A stretch of 64,000 nt of DNA, from NCBI GenBank assembly GCA_949287095.1, contig CASEFA010000002.1, positions 1 to 64,000 on the forward strand, in the 5' to 3' direction. A model generated the notes under the pieces. The model was not told the origin of the DNA and made no database searches. It was given only the letters and a program-made list of their open reading frames with translations. The stretch is from an uncultured Bacillota bacterium (GTDB lineage: Bacteria; Bacillota; Clostridia; Peptostreptococcales; Anaerovoracaceae). The first letter of the stretch is position 1; each line of letters begins with the position of its first letter. The position numbers and the translations under genes are program-made. Below, one piece after another: positions 8,836 through 18,013 of this stretch.

Positions 8836-9492
8836 ATGAGCGGGACGATTTTAATGATTCTTGAAATAGCGGGCACGGCGGCATTTGCGGTTTCAGGGGC
8901 GATGATGGGAATAAGAAAGCAAATGGATCTTCTGGGCGTGCTGATACTCGGAATAATAACTGCCGTAGGCGGGGGAATAGTGAGAGATATAATTCTGGGT
9001 ATAACGCCGCCTTTGGCCTTCAGAGAACCGCTCTACACGGGAATTGCAGCCTTTGTCGCGGCAGCGGTGTTCTTCGCTGTAAAAAATCAGGCGTCAATGA
9101 AAGGCCCTGTATACGAGGCTGTGATGCTGGTAATGGATTCGGTGGGACTGGGAGTGTTCACTGTAATTGGAATAAATACAGCGATGGGAAATGACAGAGA
9201 TTACGGAGCGTTTCTGCTCGTTTTCGTAGGTGTGATCACCGGCGTGGGAGGAGGTCTTGTCAGGGATATGATGGCAGGCGAAAAGCCTTACATATTCGTA
9301 AAGCATTTCTATGCTTGTTCATCCATAATAGGGGCGGCGGTTTGTGTGGAAGTCTGGAAATTATTCGGTTCTGCGCCTGCCATGATAGCCGGAACGGCGG
9401 CGGTAATAATCCTCAGAGTCTGCGCTGCGGCTTTCCGGTGGAGCCTTCCCAAAATAGAAAATCTCCCGTCCGATATGAAAGACGGGAGATGA
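8836..9492 (+). CDS. Trimeric intracellular cation channel family protein (TRIC, UPF0126)
   Basis: 218 residues, seven predicted helices, in two repeats each holding the family signature: GIITAVGGGIVRDIILG (about residues 35-51) and GVITGVGGGLVRDMMAG (about 135-151). These GGG(I/L)(V)RD motifs line the pore in prokaryotic TRIC channels. Likely a monovalent cation channel in the cytoplasmic membrane. Neighbouring mscL suggests a shared osmotic theme, though the genes are divergently transcribed. Its last codons contain a hairpin that appears to terminate the convergent stomatin operon. Confidence 0.9.
   Translation: MSGTILMILEIAGTAAFAVSGAMMGIRKQMDLLGVLILGIITAVGGGIVRDIILGITPPLAFREPLYTGIAAFVAAAVFFAVKNQASMKGPVYEAVMLVMDSVGLGVFTVIGINTAMGNDRDYGAFLLVFVGVITGVGGGLVRDMMAGEKPYIFVKHFYACSSIIGAAVCVEVWKLFGSAPAMIAGTAAVIILRVCAAAFRWSLPKIENLPSDMKDGR
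9461..9490 (-). terminator. Terminator of the NfeD-stomatin operon, inside the 3' end of the TRIC gene
   Basis: Perfect 10-bp stem ATCTCCCGTC/GACGGGAGAT, loop 10 nt, followed on the minus strand by TTTTCTATTTT. The stem is encoded by the last codons of the convergent gene. Confidence 0.75.
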
Positions 9493-9506
9493 AGAGACGC
9501 CTGATA

Positions 9507-10397
9507 TTACTCCTTTATCAGTTCTTTTACTGAGGCAGCAAGACCTGCAAGACCCTGAATCTCGGAAGGAATGATAATCTTTGTGGCCTGACCGTCGGCG
9601 GCTTTCGCGAAAGCTTCCAGGCTTTTCAGCTTGATTACGGATTCATCGGCTTCAGCCTCCCGGATCATTCGCAGACCGTCAGCCGTAGCCTTGTTAATCA
9701 TTAGAATAGCTTCAGACTGACCTTCCGCTTCCTTGATTGCTGTCTGTTTTTTCGCTTCAGCCTCCAGAATTGCGGCTTCTTTCTGGCCCTCGGCAATAAG
9801 AATCTTGGATTTCTTTTCACCTTCGGCGATGAGGATTGCTTCTCTTCTCTCGCGTTCCGCTCTCATCTGCTTTTCCATGGCGACCTGGATGTCTTTCGGA
9901 GGGGTGATGTTTTTAACTTCAACACGGTTTATTTTTATTCCCCAGGCATCGGTAGCCTCATCGAGAACGAGGCGTATCTTTTCGTTGATGTGCTCTCTGC
10001 TGGTCAGAGACTCGTCCAGCTCCAGCTCCCCGATTATGTTTCGGAGGGTGGTAGCCGTCAGATTTTCAATGGCGTCAAGAGGTCTTTCTACACCGTAGGT
10101 ATACAGCTTCGGGTCTGTTATCTGAAAGTACACGACCGTATCGATTTCCATCGTAACGTTATCCTTGGTGATAACTGCCTGAGGAGGAAAATCTATTACC
10201 TTTTCTTTCAGCGATACCTTTCCTGCGACTTTGTCAATGAGAGGGATCTTAAAATGAAGTCCCACCTGCCAGGTTGCGCGGTAAGCGCCCAGCCTTTCCA
10301 CTACGTAGGCCTTCGCCTGAGGTACGATTCGAATATTGGATATGAGAAGCCATATAACAACGATTACAAGAATTAGCAGTATAATGTATTTGAACAT
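9507..10397 (-). CDS. SPFH/Band 7 (stomatin-like) membrane protein
   Basis: 296 residues: one N-terminal membrane helix (about 3-20), the SPFH/Band 7 domain (about 25-190) and a long alanine/glutamate-rich coiled coil (AEGEKKSKILIAEGQKEAA region, about 185-250) ending in a small hydrophobic tail. It resembles QmcA/YbbK. Such proteins form large membrane-microdomain assemblies. The upstream NfeD gene, 24 nt away, is its usual partner: NfeD OB-domain proteins and stomatins are co-transcribed widely. ATG at 10397 is preferred (AAAGGGGAAC site); a TTG seven codons upstream is the alternative. Confidence 0.92.
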   Translation of the reverse strand: MFKYIILLILVIVVIWLLISNIRIVPQAKAYVVERLGAYRATWQVGLHFKIPLIDKVAGKVSLKEKVIDFPPQAVITKDNVTMEIDTVVYFQITDPKLYTYGVERPLDAIENLTATTLRNIIGELELDESLTSREHINEKIRLVLDEATDAWGIKINRVEVKNITPPKDIQVAMEKQMRAERERREAILIAEGEKKSKILIAEGQKEAAILEAEAKKQTAIKEAEGQSEAILMINKATADGLRMIREAEADESVIKLKSLEAFAKAADGQATKIIIPSEIQGLAGLAASVKELIKE

Positions 10398-10441
10398 TTT
10401 GTTCCCCTTTCCTTTCAATCCCTTTTTACAGGAAAATTCGA

Positions 10442-10918
10442 CTAAAGCGTTTCACTTTCTGAAGAGCCTTCCGTTGATTCGACGATAAGCTTTACGCCTT
10501 CGATAGCGATGACTCTTACGGCAGTACCCGCAGAGATGGCTATGTCAGGCTCTCTGCCCACAGCGGTCCAGATCTGGCCGTTCAACCTGACCTGTCCCGG
10601 TGAGAAGTCTCTGATATCGCTGATAACAAGGCCTTCGCACCCGATGAGAGCGTCTACGTTCGTTTTCTCCGATCCGGTTTTCAGTTTGTTTACGAAAATT
10701 TTTCTGGTAAATACCAGAAGACAGATTGAAACCACGAGAAAAACTACAATCTGAACGGGAATGCCCACGTCAAACAGAGACAATATGAGAGATACCACTG
10801 CGCCGGCAGCAAACCAGACGGTGGTAAGCCCTACGGTAATCGCCTCGATGATCAGGCATATTATGGCAATTACAAGCCATATGACAGAAATACTGACGGT
10901 AATTCCGCCTATTGTCAT
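10442..10918 (-). CDS. NfeD family membrane protein
   Basis: 158 residues: three to four membrane helices in the first 80 residues, then a soluble OB-fold domain (about 95-150) with the family-typical LIGCEGLVISDIRDFSPGQVRLNGQIWTA pattern, here split across two strands. Short NfeD of the NfeD1b type, which lacks the serine protease domain. Paired with the downstream stomatin-like gene, suggesting a role in membrane microdomain organisation. ATG with AAAGGGGTGAAA ribosome site. Confidence 0.9.
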   Translation of the reverse strand: MTIGGITVSISVIWLVIAIICLIIEAITVGLTTVWFAAGAVVSLILSLFDVGIPVQIVVFLVVSICLLVFTRKIFVNKLKTGSEKTNVDALIGCEGLVISDIRDFSPGQVRLNGQIWTAVGREPDIAISAGTAVRVIAIEGVKLIVESTEGSSESETL

Positions 10919-11035
10919 AGATTTTCACCCCTTTCGAAAAAACACCTGCACTGTTTTAAAACAGAAAACTTTTCTATATTGTATCATAAGAGCCGGGCAA
11001 AGCCCATATCATTTTTCAGAAATATCAGCGGCATA

Positions 11036-11071
11036 AGAAACGCCCGCCGATGTATACTGCATCAGCGGGCG
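11036..11071 (-). terminator. Terminator downstream of cstA
   Basis: Stem CGCCCGC/GCGGGCG with a 17-nt loop at 11041-11071, followed on the minus strand by TTTCTTATG. Located 50 nt after the cstA stop. Confidence 0.65.
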
Positions 11072-11119
11072 GCTGTATATTTAAGGAGTCATATTGGCAT
11101 CTAAAAGTTTACTTCCGGA

Positions 11120-12577
11120 CTATCTTGCGGAAAGTCTGCTTCCCTTGCGCATTTCCGGAATGTAGATTCTGAACAGGAATATTGCAAGGAACAGAACCGC
11201 AACGGCTATGCCTATACCGTATGCCAGGCTCGTCATACCGTGAGAGCCCATCTGGAAACCTTCAGGTGCGTAGAGTATGTACGTGGCGCTGACAGCCGAC
11301 ATAAACGTTGCCGGTACAGCGCAGATGAGGGAGGCGTTTTTGCCTACGTGTCTGCACAGGTATGCGGCAGCTGCCCAGAGGGTAATCATAGCCAGAGTCT
11401 GATTTGACCAGGAGAAGTATCTCCATACCACGTTGTAGTCCATCAGGGAAATGAGATAACCTATTCCCAGAAGAGGTACAGCCAGAAGGAGACGCTTTTT
11501 CAGGTTGGCCTGGTCGATGTTGAACCAGTCAGCAAGGGTAAGACGTGCGCTTCTGAAGGCCGTGTCGCCTGAAGTTATAGGGCAGACGATTACGCCCAGC
11601 ATGGCTATTACGCTGCCTACAGGGCCGAGCAGGGTCTCGCACATATCGTATACGACTGTGGAATTTCCTCCGCCCAGATCCGAAAGGTCCGAAAGACCGT
11701 GAGTAGGGTTATAGTAGAAAGCTATGGCTGCAGACGCCCAGATAAGAGCTATAACGCCTTCGGCTACCATTGCGCCGTAGAATATTCTGCGGCCCTGCTT
11801 TTCACTGGTCATACACCTTGCCATCATCGGAGCCTGTGTAGAATGGAATCCTGAAATAGCTCCGCAGGCTACGGTTACGAACATGAGAGGCCATATAGGC
11901 TGTCCGTCAGGATTCAGGTTCTCAAGAGTCAGCTCCATCATAGGACGAGATCCGTCGTTCACAACCGTGGCTCCGCCCACCATGAGGCACATCAGAATGA
12001 GGCATACGCCGAAAAGCGGGTAGATCTTTCCGATAATCTTGTCTATAGGAAGCAGTGTTGCAAGGAAATAGTATATGAGAACCACTATAGTCCAGAACTT
12101 CACGCCTGCCCAGCTAGGGGTAAGCAGTGCAAGAAGACCTGCAGGACCTACCATGAATACCGTTCCCGTCATTACGAGAAGTATTACCGAGAATACTCTC
12201 ATAACCTGTTTCATACCGTTACCCAGGTACTTTCCCGTTATCTCGGATATGCTGGCGCCGTCGTTTCTCTCGGAAAGCATACCGGCCATATAGTCGTGAA
12301 CGCCGCCTGCGAAAATGGTACCGACAACTATCCAGATGTATACCGACGGTCCCCACAGAGCTCCCGAGATGGCTCCGAAAATAGGTCCGAGACCTGCAAT
12401 GTTAAGAAGCTCGATCAGGAAAGCTCTCCACGGTTTCATCGGCACATAATCCACGCCGTCGGGATGATCTACAGCCGGAGTTTTTCTGTCGTCCGGCTTA
12501 AACACCTTTTCGACAAAGGTTCCGTAAATCAGATAACCAATAACAAGAGCTGCTAAACAAATGAAAAAAGTCAACAT
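11120..12577 (-). CDS. cstA: Carbon starvation protein CstA family transporter
   Basis: 485 residues with many hydrophobic helices and the CstA/DUF signature segments LLNIAGLGPIFGAISGALWG near residue 55, VGTIFAGGVHDYMAGMLSER, and ACGAISGFHSTQAPMMARCM in the middle. CstA proteins import peptides or pyruvate. The length is that of the shorter Firmicute form. The ATG at 12577 follows AAAGGGGTGA; upstream in-frame codons were rejected because that region holds the promoter: minus-strand TTGACT, 17-nt spacer, TATCGT around 12615-12645. Substrate remains uncertain. Confidence 0.88.
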   Translation of the reverse strand: MLTFFICLAALVIGYLIYGTFVEKVFKPDDRKTPAVDHPDGVDYVPMKPWRAFLIELLNIAGLGPIFGAISGALWGPSVYIWIVVGTIFAGGVHDYMAGMLSERNDGASISEITGKYLGNGMKQVMRVFSVILLVMTGTVFMVGPAGLLALLTPSWAGVKFWTIVVLIYYFLATLLPIDKIIGKIYPLFGVCLILMCLMVGGATVVNDGSRPMMELTLENLNPDGQPIWPLMFVTVACGAISGFHSTQAPMMARCMTSEKQGRRIFYGAMVAEGVIALIWASAAIAFYYNPTHGLSDLSDLGGGNSTVVYDMCETLLGPVGSVIAMLGVIVCPITSGDTAFRSARLTLADWFNIDQANLKKRLLLAVPLLGIGYLISLMDYNVVWRYFSWSNQTLAMITLWAAAAYLCRHVGKNASLICAVPATFMSAVSATYILYAPEGFQMGSHGMTSLAYGIGIAVAVLFLAIFLFRIYIPEMRKGSRLSAR

Positions 12578-12695
12578 TTTGATTTCACCCCTTTGCATCT
12601 TTTTTCCAAACACTACGATAGTCCTGTGAAAACAAAAAGTCAACTTAATTCAAAGTAAAAACTATAAGAAAATATGTGTTAAGTTTATAAAAAGT

Positions 12696-14003
12696 TTATA
12701 TTACATTCATCTGTCCATTTTTCTTCTTTCTCGGCAAGAGTATACTTATTATTCCGCACACGCCCATGAAGTAAGGGTAGAACAGGTACGGCATTATGTC
12801 AAAGGACGTAAGCCCTGTCAGGCTGGCAGCGGAAAGAAGCTGGGCGCCGTAAGGTATGATGCCCTGGAACACTGAAGCGAATATGTCCAGAAGGGACGCG
12901 CTTCTGGTGGATTCTATTCCGTAATCCTCGCTTATCTCCTTTGCGATAGGGCCGGAAATTACGATGGCTATGGTGTTGTTGGCGGTGGCGATATCCACGA
13001 GGGAGATGAGAGCGGTGATTCCGAACTCGGCTCCTTTGTAGGTGTGGATTCTGTTATGTATCTTTTCCAGAATGAACGCAAAGCCGCCGTTTTCCTTTAC
13101 CAGAGCGCTTATGCAGGCTACCAGCATGGAAATGACGGTGATGTCGTACATTCCGGTCACGCCCTCTCCGATGGAGGAGAAGATGGCCGAAGGAGCCAGA
13201 CTTCCCGTGCAGAGCCCCACAAGCACCGACAGAACCGTGCCCGTTATCAGGACTACGAACACGTTGATCCCGACAAGGGCGGCAACGAGAACCAGTATGT
13301 ATGGAATGACCTGAAGAAGATTGTAGCTGAGACCTTCCGCTATCTCAAAATCCCCGCCTCCGGTGATGAAGAACAGCACTATTACGGTGGCTATGGCGGC
13401 GGGAAGGACGATGAAGAAGTTCCTCTTGAACTTGTCCCGCATCTCGCAGCCCTGAGTCTTTACGGCGGCGATGGTGGTGTCTGAGATCATGGACAGGTTG
13501 TCTCCGAACATGGCTCCCGAAACTACCGCGCCGATGCAGATTGCCATGCTGAAATCGGTTTTTTCGCTTATACCTGCCGCGATAGGCGCAAGAGCCGCAA
13601 TGGTACCCATGGAGGTTCCCATGGAAATGGAAATGAAGCAGCCAATGACGAAAAGGCCTATTACGGCTATCTGAGGAGGGAGGAGGGAAAGCCCCAGGTT
13701 TACGGTGCTGTCAACTCCGCCTGCCGCTGAAACCGCTCCGGAAAACGCGCCGGCGGCCAGGAATATGAGGCACATGGTTATGATGTTGTCGTCGCCTACA
13801 CCCTTTGCGACGATGGTAATCTTTTCGTTGAAGGTTTTGCCCTTTGTCTGGAAGAAGGCGACCCCCAGGGCTATGAGAAAGCCCACCACCGCGGGCATGG
13901 CGTAAAAGTCGTTGGTAATTACTCCCGTGCCGATAAAGAGCACCAGGAACACCAGAATAGGCAGCAGGGCAAGGCCGCTTGGCTTAACACACGTTTCTTT
14001 CAT
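12696..14003 (-). CDS. Na+/H+ antiporter NhaC family protein
   Basis: 435 residues, about 11-12 helices. Family signature segments include SMGTSMGTIAALAPIA (about residues 110-125) and GAMFGDNLSMISDTTIAA (about 150-167), with the acidic/polar residues typical of the NhaC/ArsB superfamily exchanger core. It may exchange Na+ for H+ or an organic substrate; several NhaC-like proteins of Clostridia are in fact amino acid or malate/lactate exchangers. ATG at 14003 chosen because GGGGAG lies 7 nt upstream; the ATG at 14024 has no site. Followed 118 nt later by cstA in the same orientation. Confidence 0.85.
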   Translation of the reverse strand: MKETCVKPSGLALLPILVFLVLFIGTGVITNDFYAMPAVVGFLIALGVAFFQTKGKTFNEKITIVAKGVGDDNIITMCLIFLAAGAFSGAVSAAGGVDSTVNLGLSLLPPQIAVIGLFVIGCFISISMGTSMGTIAALAPIAAGISEKTDFSMAICIGAVVSGAMFGDNLSMISDTTIAAVKTQGCEMRDKFKRNFFIVLPAAIATVIVLFFITGGGDFEIAEGLSYNLLQVIPYILVLVAALVGINVFVVLITGTVLSVLVGLCTGSLAPSAIFSSIGEGVTGMYDITVISMLVACISALVKENGGFAFILEKIHNRIHTYKGAEFGITALISLVDIATANNTIAIVISGPIAKEISEDYGIESTRSASLLDIFASVFQGIIPYGAQLLSAASLTGLTSFDIMPYLFYPYFMGVCGIISILLPRKKKNGQMNVI

Positions 14004-14045
14004 TTCGTTCTCCCCGATATTCATCGTAATTTATCATAGATAAAA

Positions 14046-14074
14046 AGACGGCCCTTGACATTCAAAGGCCGGTC
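14046..14074 (-). terminator. Terminator downstream of the PHP gene
   Basis: Imperfect GC-rich hairpin (GACCGGCC against GGGCCGTC with one bulge, loop about 12 nt) followed by TTTTT on the minus strand. Confidence 0.6.
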
Positions 14075-14104
14075 TCTTCTGTCGTACCATTACATTTTAT
14101 CAGA

Positions 14105-14896
14105 TTAAATATGGTGGTGCAAGGCTAATTTCCTTACTCTGTGCTTTCTGACCGGGGTGTATATGAGCCCCAGGCTTCTGTTGTACGCTTTAAAGCCCCA
14201 GGTGATGACGAAGGAATTTCTCTTCTTATGTTTCTTCAGAAATTCTCTCTCCGTTCCGCCAAAGGCTGCAACTCCGTTTTCCTTAAAGGACTTTATCAGG
14301 TCGTCGTTGCACTTTATGTCTCCGGCAAAATCGGTAAACGCCATTCCCACGTACATCTCCTTATGGGAATCGGAACCGCCGAAGCACGGCTTTCCGTATC
14401 TCTCCGCCAAAGCCTGCGCAAGCTGGTTGGCCCGGACGGTCTCGCAGGTGTTGAACCCTTCCAGAAAATCAAAGTCCTCTATGAAGTGGGGGTTCTTACG
14501 CATTTTGTTGAAGAACATGGCGCTGGAGCTTCTGGCACCGAAAGGATGGGCAGGCCCCAGGATTCCGCCTACGCCGTGGACGATCTTTACCAGATTCTCC
14601 ACGGACATGCCGCGTATCTGAAGAACGTGAAGGTGCACGTGGTCGGGGAGGATTACGATAAAGTGGCCTGCGTCCTTGGTGTCGTACTCGACGCCTTTTA
14701 ATACGACAAAGTCTTTAATCTCGTCGGGCATGGAATCACGGGTCGAAAGCCAGTCGTAATATCCCTTGTACGAATCGTGGTCGGTTATGAGCATGCCGTC
14801 GAAGCCCTGTTCTTTAAGCAGCTCAATATATCTTGCCGTTTCCACTTTGGAGTCGATGGAACCGGCTCTGGTGTGGCAGTGCATATCAAACTTCAT
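14105..14896 (-). CDS. PHP domain phosphoesterase-like protein
   Basis: 263 residues. Metal-binding motifs of the PHP superfamily: DMHCHT near the N-terminus, the LITDHDSYKGYYDW segment, AHPFGAR in the middle and GGSDSH near residue 177. PHP enzymes are Mn/Zn/Fe-dependent phosphoesterases such as histidinol phosphatase or nucleotide 3',5'-phosphatases; the particular substrate is unknown. The basic C-terminal tail (KKHKKRNS...KHRVRK) is unusual. The ATG at 14896 has GAGGAAG at 8 nt; a GTG three codons upstream is possible. Confidence 0.85.
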   Translation of the reverse strand: MKFDMHCHTRAGSIDSKVETARYIELLKEQGFDGMLITDHDSYKGYYDWLSTRDSMPDEIKDFVVLKGVEYDTKDAGHFIVILPDHVHLHVLQIRGMSVENLVKIVHGVGGILGPAHPFGARSSSAMFFNKMRKNPHFIEDFDFLEGFNTCETVRANQLAQALAERYGKPCFGGSDSHKEMYVGMAFTDFAGDIKCNDDLIKSFKENGVAAFGGTEREFLKKHKKRNSFVITWGFKAYNRSLGLIYTPVRKHRVRKLALHHHI

Positions 14897-14995
14897 AAAA
14901 ATCACTTCCTCAAGACAAGTTTATACCCGCGGCCCGGCAAATACAAGTTAAGATTTCGTGAAATTTTCCGGCTCGCAGCGCAGGGGTCAGCGGGC

Positions 14996-15805
14996 CTATT
15001 CCACCTTGACCTGGATCAAGGTTACGTATTCCTCTTCGTCCGACGTGTCGTGATTGTCTATGATGTAGATTTCAAGAGGGTCGGCCTGAGGGACGAGATC
15101 GTGCTTTTTTGCGTACTCAAAAAGCTCCTGCCACCTTTGGGACATCTGCCTGTAGGAGCCTTTGACCATGCAGGACACGTACTTTCCGCCGGGCAGAACC
15201 TCGTCAAAATCCTCAGCATCGTCGTCGAGGATCGTGAACACTTTGTTGTAGTGGCCGTAGCTTCCGCCTGCGAGGTAGTCAAGGGGTATGGACGCCCCGA
15301 TGTGGCCGTTTCCTATGAGGTAGAGCATATTCTGGCTCTTTTTCTGGAGCTTCTTAATGGAGAAGTCCACGTCGTCCTCCCGGGTCACGTTGTCGTTCAG
15401 GGCGAATATCTTCCTGTCAGGACAGGTTTTCAGCTGAATGTTCTCGGAGCCTTCGCTGATGGAAAGAGCCTCCTCCATACCGCGGATTCTGTAGGTCAGC
15501 TGCCGCTTAAGCTGGGTCAGTTCGGTCAGCTTAAGGTCGATCCTGTGGATTTCGCTTTTGAAAAGGTCCATGGTGGAGTCCAGGTTGAAGCCGCTCAGGT
15601 GATTCTTTATCTCCTCCATGGAAAAGCCTATGGATCTGAGCTCGCGGAGGACGTTGAGGGTTCTTATGTCGCCGATGCTGTACATTCTGTAGCCGTTGGT
15701 ATCGCGCTTTGGCGAAAGAATGCCTATCTCCTCGTAATACCTGAGGGAGTCGGTTCCTATGTTATACAGAGACGAAATTTCTCCGATTTTGTAGTACTCT
15801 TTCAT
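14996..15805 (-). CDS. MerR family transcriptional regulator with GyrI-like effector domain
   Basis: 269 residues: an N-terminal MerR winged helix (KIGEISSLYNIGTDSLRYYE, then GYRMYSIGDIRTL), a dimerisation coiled coil (about 75-115), and a C-terminal domain of about 150 residues resembling the AraC/GyrI effector-binding fold seen in BmrR/TipA-type multidrug sensors. It is divergent from the MATE exporter; the shared 108-bp spacer holds a MerR-type promoter with a near-perfect operator palindrome. It very likely activates the exporter upon binding a drug-like ligand. Confidence 0.92.
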   Translation of the reverse strand: MKEYYKIGEISSLYNIGTDSLRYYEEIGILSPKRDTNGYRMYSIGDIRTLNVLRELRSIGFSMEEIKNHLSGFNLDSTMDLFKSEIHRIDLKLTELTQLKRQLTYRIRGMEEALSISEGSENIQLKTCPDRKIFALNDNVTREDDVDFSIKKLQKKSQNMLYLIGNGHIGASIPLDYLAGGSYGHYNKVFTILDDDAEDFDEVLPGGKYVSCMVKGSYRQMSQRWQELFEYAKKHDLVPQADPLEIYIIDNHDTSDEEEYVTLIQVKVE

Positions 15806-15834
15806 AATTTTTTCTCCTTTTTTGAAAAAAGCCC

Positions 15835-15865
15835 TTTACCTTGGTATTATACCAAGGTTTATAAT
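15835..15865 (+). promoter_or_regulatory. MerR-type promoter and operator of the MATE gene
   Basis: TTTACC (-35, 15835-15840) and TATAAT (-10, 15860-15865) are 19 nt apart, the overlong spacing characteristic of MerR-activated promoters. The spacer is filled by a palindrome at 15838-15858: arms ACCTTGGTAT and ATACCAAGGT around one central base. Confidence 0.92.
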
Positions 15866-15913
15866 CTATTTAAAGACAGTTTAAGACATTTTTTAGAAGG
15901 AGACTTGATTTAA

Positions 15914-17272
15914 ATGATCGAATTAAGCGGAGACAATTTAACAAAGGGCAATCTGAGGAAGCAGCTTTTGAAATACGTGCTGTCGTCCATCGCGGCCATG
16001 TGGGTGTTCACCCTTTACACCATGGTCGACGGAATGTTTGTGGCGAGAGGCGTGGGACCGGACGCTCTGGCGGCGGTAAACCTTTCCATGCCGTTCATAA
16101 ACTTTTCCTTCGGACTGAGCATACTTTTAGGTATAGGCGCCAGCACCAGGGCTTCCGTCTACAGAGGACAGAGAAAGCATGACGAAGCCGACAAAATCTT
16201 CACTATGAGCGTTATCGGCGTCGCTGCCGTTTCCTTATTCGTAACGGCAGCGGCCCTTCTGAACCTTGAGAGACTGGCGTATTTCCTGGGAGCGACGGAG
16301 GTCACACTCCAGTACGTAAAGCACTACCTGGGAATACTCCTCATATTCATACCTTTCTATATGACGGGATATATCCTGGAGGTTATGGTGAAGGCGGACG
16401 GATTTCCGCACAAGGCGATATTCTACCCGCTGGCAGGAGCCGTCGCAAACATAGGTCTTGACTACGTGTTCATCTTCCACTTCCACTGGGGCATAGCAGG
16501 TGCGGCCTGGGCTACGGGCGCATCTCAGGTTCTTTCCTTCGTGCTCTTCCTGGAGCACTTCCTGGGAAGAAAATCCGGATTCAGCTTCGTGAAAGTGAAG
16601 GTGAAGATCCACGAGCTCTTAAAGACCGCAAAGCTCGGAATCTCCGACTGTGTGACGGAGTTTTCCATAGCCCTTGCAACTTTTATGTTCAATCACGTTC
16701 TAACCAGAACCTCAGGTGAAGAGGGCGTAGTGGTGTTCACCGTAATATCCTACGTTTCCCAGCTCATACTTATGACGATGGTAGGACTGAATCAGGGTAT
16801 GCAGCCGCTGGTAAGCTACTACTTCGGTAGGGGCGAGGAAAGAGCGAAGAAGTACCTTTTCCGCCTTGCCATGAGAGTGGCTGCGGTGTTTGCGGTGCTG
16901 GCCTGCGTAGCCGGTATCATCTATCCGGACCCGGTGGTCGCAGCCTTTATCGACCCGTCAAAGGAGCCTGAAATGTTCGCTCACGGCGTTGCGGCGTTCA
17001 AAATGTACGCACCGGCATTCCTGCCGCTGGGCGCAGTGGTGGTAATAAGCGGATACTTCACAGCCGTCGAGCTGCCAAAGCAGGCAATGACCATTTCCAT
17101 AGCCCGCGGCGCAGTGTTCGTAGTAGTGGCACTCCTCATACTGTCAGCCATCTTCGGCGAAAACGGAGTGTGGATCACAATGACCGTATCGGAGACCTGC
17201 TCCCTCATTCTGGCAGTCGCCATTCTCTTGAGATACAAGAGAGCCGGGGACACCAGAGTAGCGGAGGCGTAA
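15914..17272 (+). CDS. MATE family multidrug efflux transporter
   Basis: 452 residues, 12 predicted helices in two six-helix lobes of the MatE domain. Conserved signs are the N-terminal MVDGMFVARGVGPDALAAVN stretch (helix 1-2, split here: MVDGMFV then GVGPDALAAVNLS) and the corresponding second-lobe segment MTMVGLNQGMQPLVSYYFGRG. Expected to export cationic drugs using Na+ or H+. Start ATG follows GAAGGAG. Regulation by the divergent MerR protein is strongly suggested by the intervening operator. Its transcription unit ends at the hairpin at 17378-17407. Confidence 0.92.
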   Translation: MIELSGDNLTKGNLRKQLLKYVLSSIAAMWVFTLYTMVDGMFVARGVGPDALAAVNLSMPFINFSFGLSILLGIGASTRASVYRGQRKHDEADKIFTMSVIGVAAVSLFVTAAALLNLERLAYFLGATEVTLQYVKHYLGILLIFIPFYMTGYILEVMVKADGFPHKAIFYPLAGAVANIGLDYVFIFHFHWGIAGAAWATGASQVLSFVLFLEHFLGRKSGFSFVKVKVKIHELLKTAKLGISDCVTEFSIALATFMFNHVLTRTSGEEGVVVFTVISYVSQLILMTMVGLNQGMQPLVSYYFGRGEERAKKYLFRLAMRVAAVFAVLACVAGIIYPDPVVAAFIDPSKEPEMFAHGVAAFKMYAPAFLPLGAVVVISGYFTAVELPKQAMTISIARGAVFVVVALLILSAIFGENGVWITMTVSETCSLILAVAILLRYKRAGDTRVAEA

Positions 17273-17377
17273 TAAGCAAAATGCGAAGCGCTTTTGCGGC
17301 AGGCGGCGCGCCGCAAGACACGCACCAAAATAAGCAATCAGCTTTTCATAAATATTATAGTTCCTCAATCGAAAGAG

Positions 17378-17407
17378 CGGCCGGCTTCGGAAGTCAGGCC
17401 GTTTTTT
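17378..17407 (+). terminator. Terminator downstream of the MATE gene
   Basis: CGGCC/GGCCG stem with partly paired interior (CTTC..GAAG) followed by TTTTTT at 17402-17407. Confidence 0.7.
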
Positions 17408-17462
17408 CATGCCTGGGTAGTGGACGACAGCCTGATATGTAATAGTTTACCGCTGTGCCGTA

Positions 17463-17657
17463 TGGGCCGCCGAAGCTGAAAACAGTCATTGCGGCCGACG
17501 AAATCTGTGCCACCCGGAGGGGTTACGGTCAATATGGCCGAGAAAGCGGCTTTGAAAATCTGATGGAGAAGCGAGAATCTCGGCCGCCTGCCGGGATTTT
17601 GGCGATTTTGCAGCAAAATCCGTGGGCCGCGAACCGAAAAATAAGGGCTCGCGGCCC
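17463..17657 (+). repeat. Structured dispersed repeat, copy B
   Basis: About 195 nt, same length and hairpin arms as copy A. Substitutions keep most pairings: the 3' stem is GGGCCGCGA/TCGCGGCCC here versus the wobble-containing GGCCGTGA/TCGCGGCC in copy A, and CAGC in the AAAA hairpin becomes CAGT (G-U). An extra copy of the terminal GGGCTCGCGGCCCAG lies at 17698-17713. It sits downstream of the MATE gene. Confidence 0.85.
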
Positions 17658-17739
17658 AGGCCATAGGCTGAAACCTCGCCTCTTCGTACCCTTTGAAGGG
17701 GCTCGCGGCCCAGACTCACGTGCTGCACCTTGAGTAAGG

Positions 17740-17965
17740 CAAGACGTTTGACCTGACCGCCGTTAAAAGGAGAAGAGGTCAAGGCGAAATTTGACCTTGC
17801 AAAAGTTTTGAAGGTTAAAGGTCAAGGGAATCGGTACAGCAGAGCGTAAAAGTCTTGACCTTTTGGCACGGAAGTGCGTGTTTTGCGAAAAAACGCCTTG
17901 ACAAAGGAGCCGGATTTCAGCGCCAAGGTCAAAGTGGGCGGCACAATCACCAGTTGTCAAAGTTA
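17740..17965. repeat. Cluster of GTCAA/TTGAC inverted repeats
   Basis: Eight GTCAA or TTGAC motifs in about 225 nt, arranged as inverted pairs: GGTCAA/TTGACC at 17777-17797, and AAAGGTCAAG (17817-17826) with CTTGACCTTT (17854-17863), a perfect 10-bp pair. The 20-nt block at 17776-17795 (AGGTCAAGGCGAAATTTGAC) recurs exactly at 55492-55511. No coding potential is apparent. It fills most of the gap between copy B and the P-type ATPase. Confidence 0.7.
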
Positions 17966-18013
17966 AAATCCGTGGCCGCCAGCCCCCACCAAAACCGCGC
18001 ACCCACCGCACAA

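Noticed and set aside
17455-17733. Short proteins encoded by the dispersed repeat copies (similar frames at 7438, 36013 and 37147)
   Set aside because: The frame is shared but starts, ends and ribosome sites differ between copies, and the substitutions respect hairpin arms. Kept as a repeat, with the coding option mentioned as a check.
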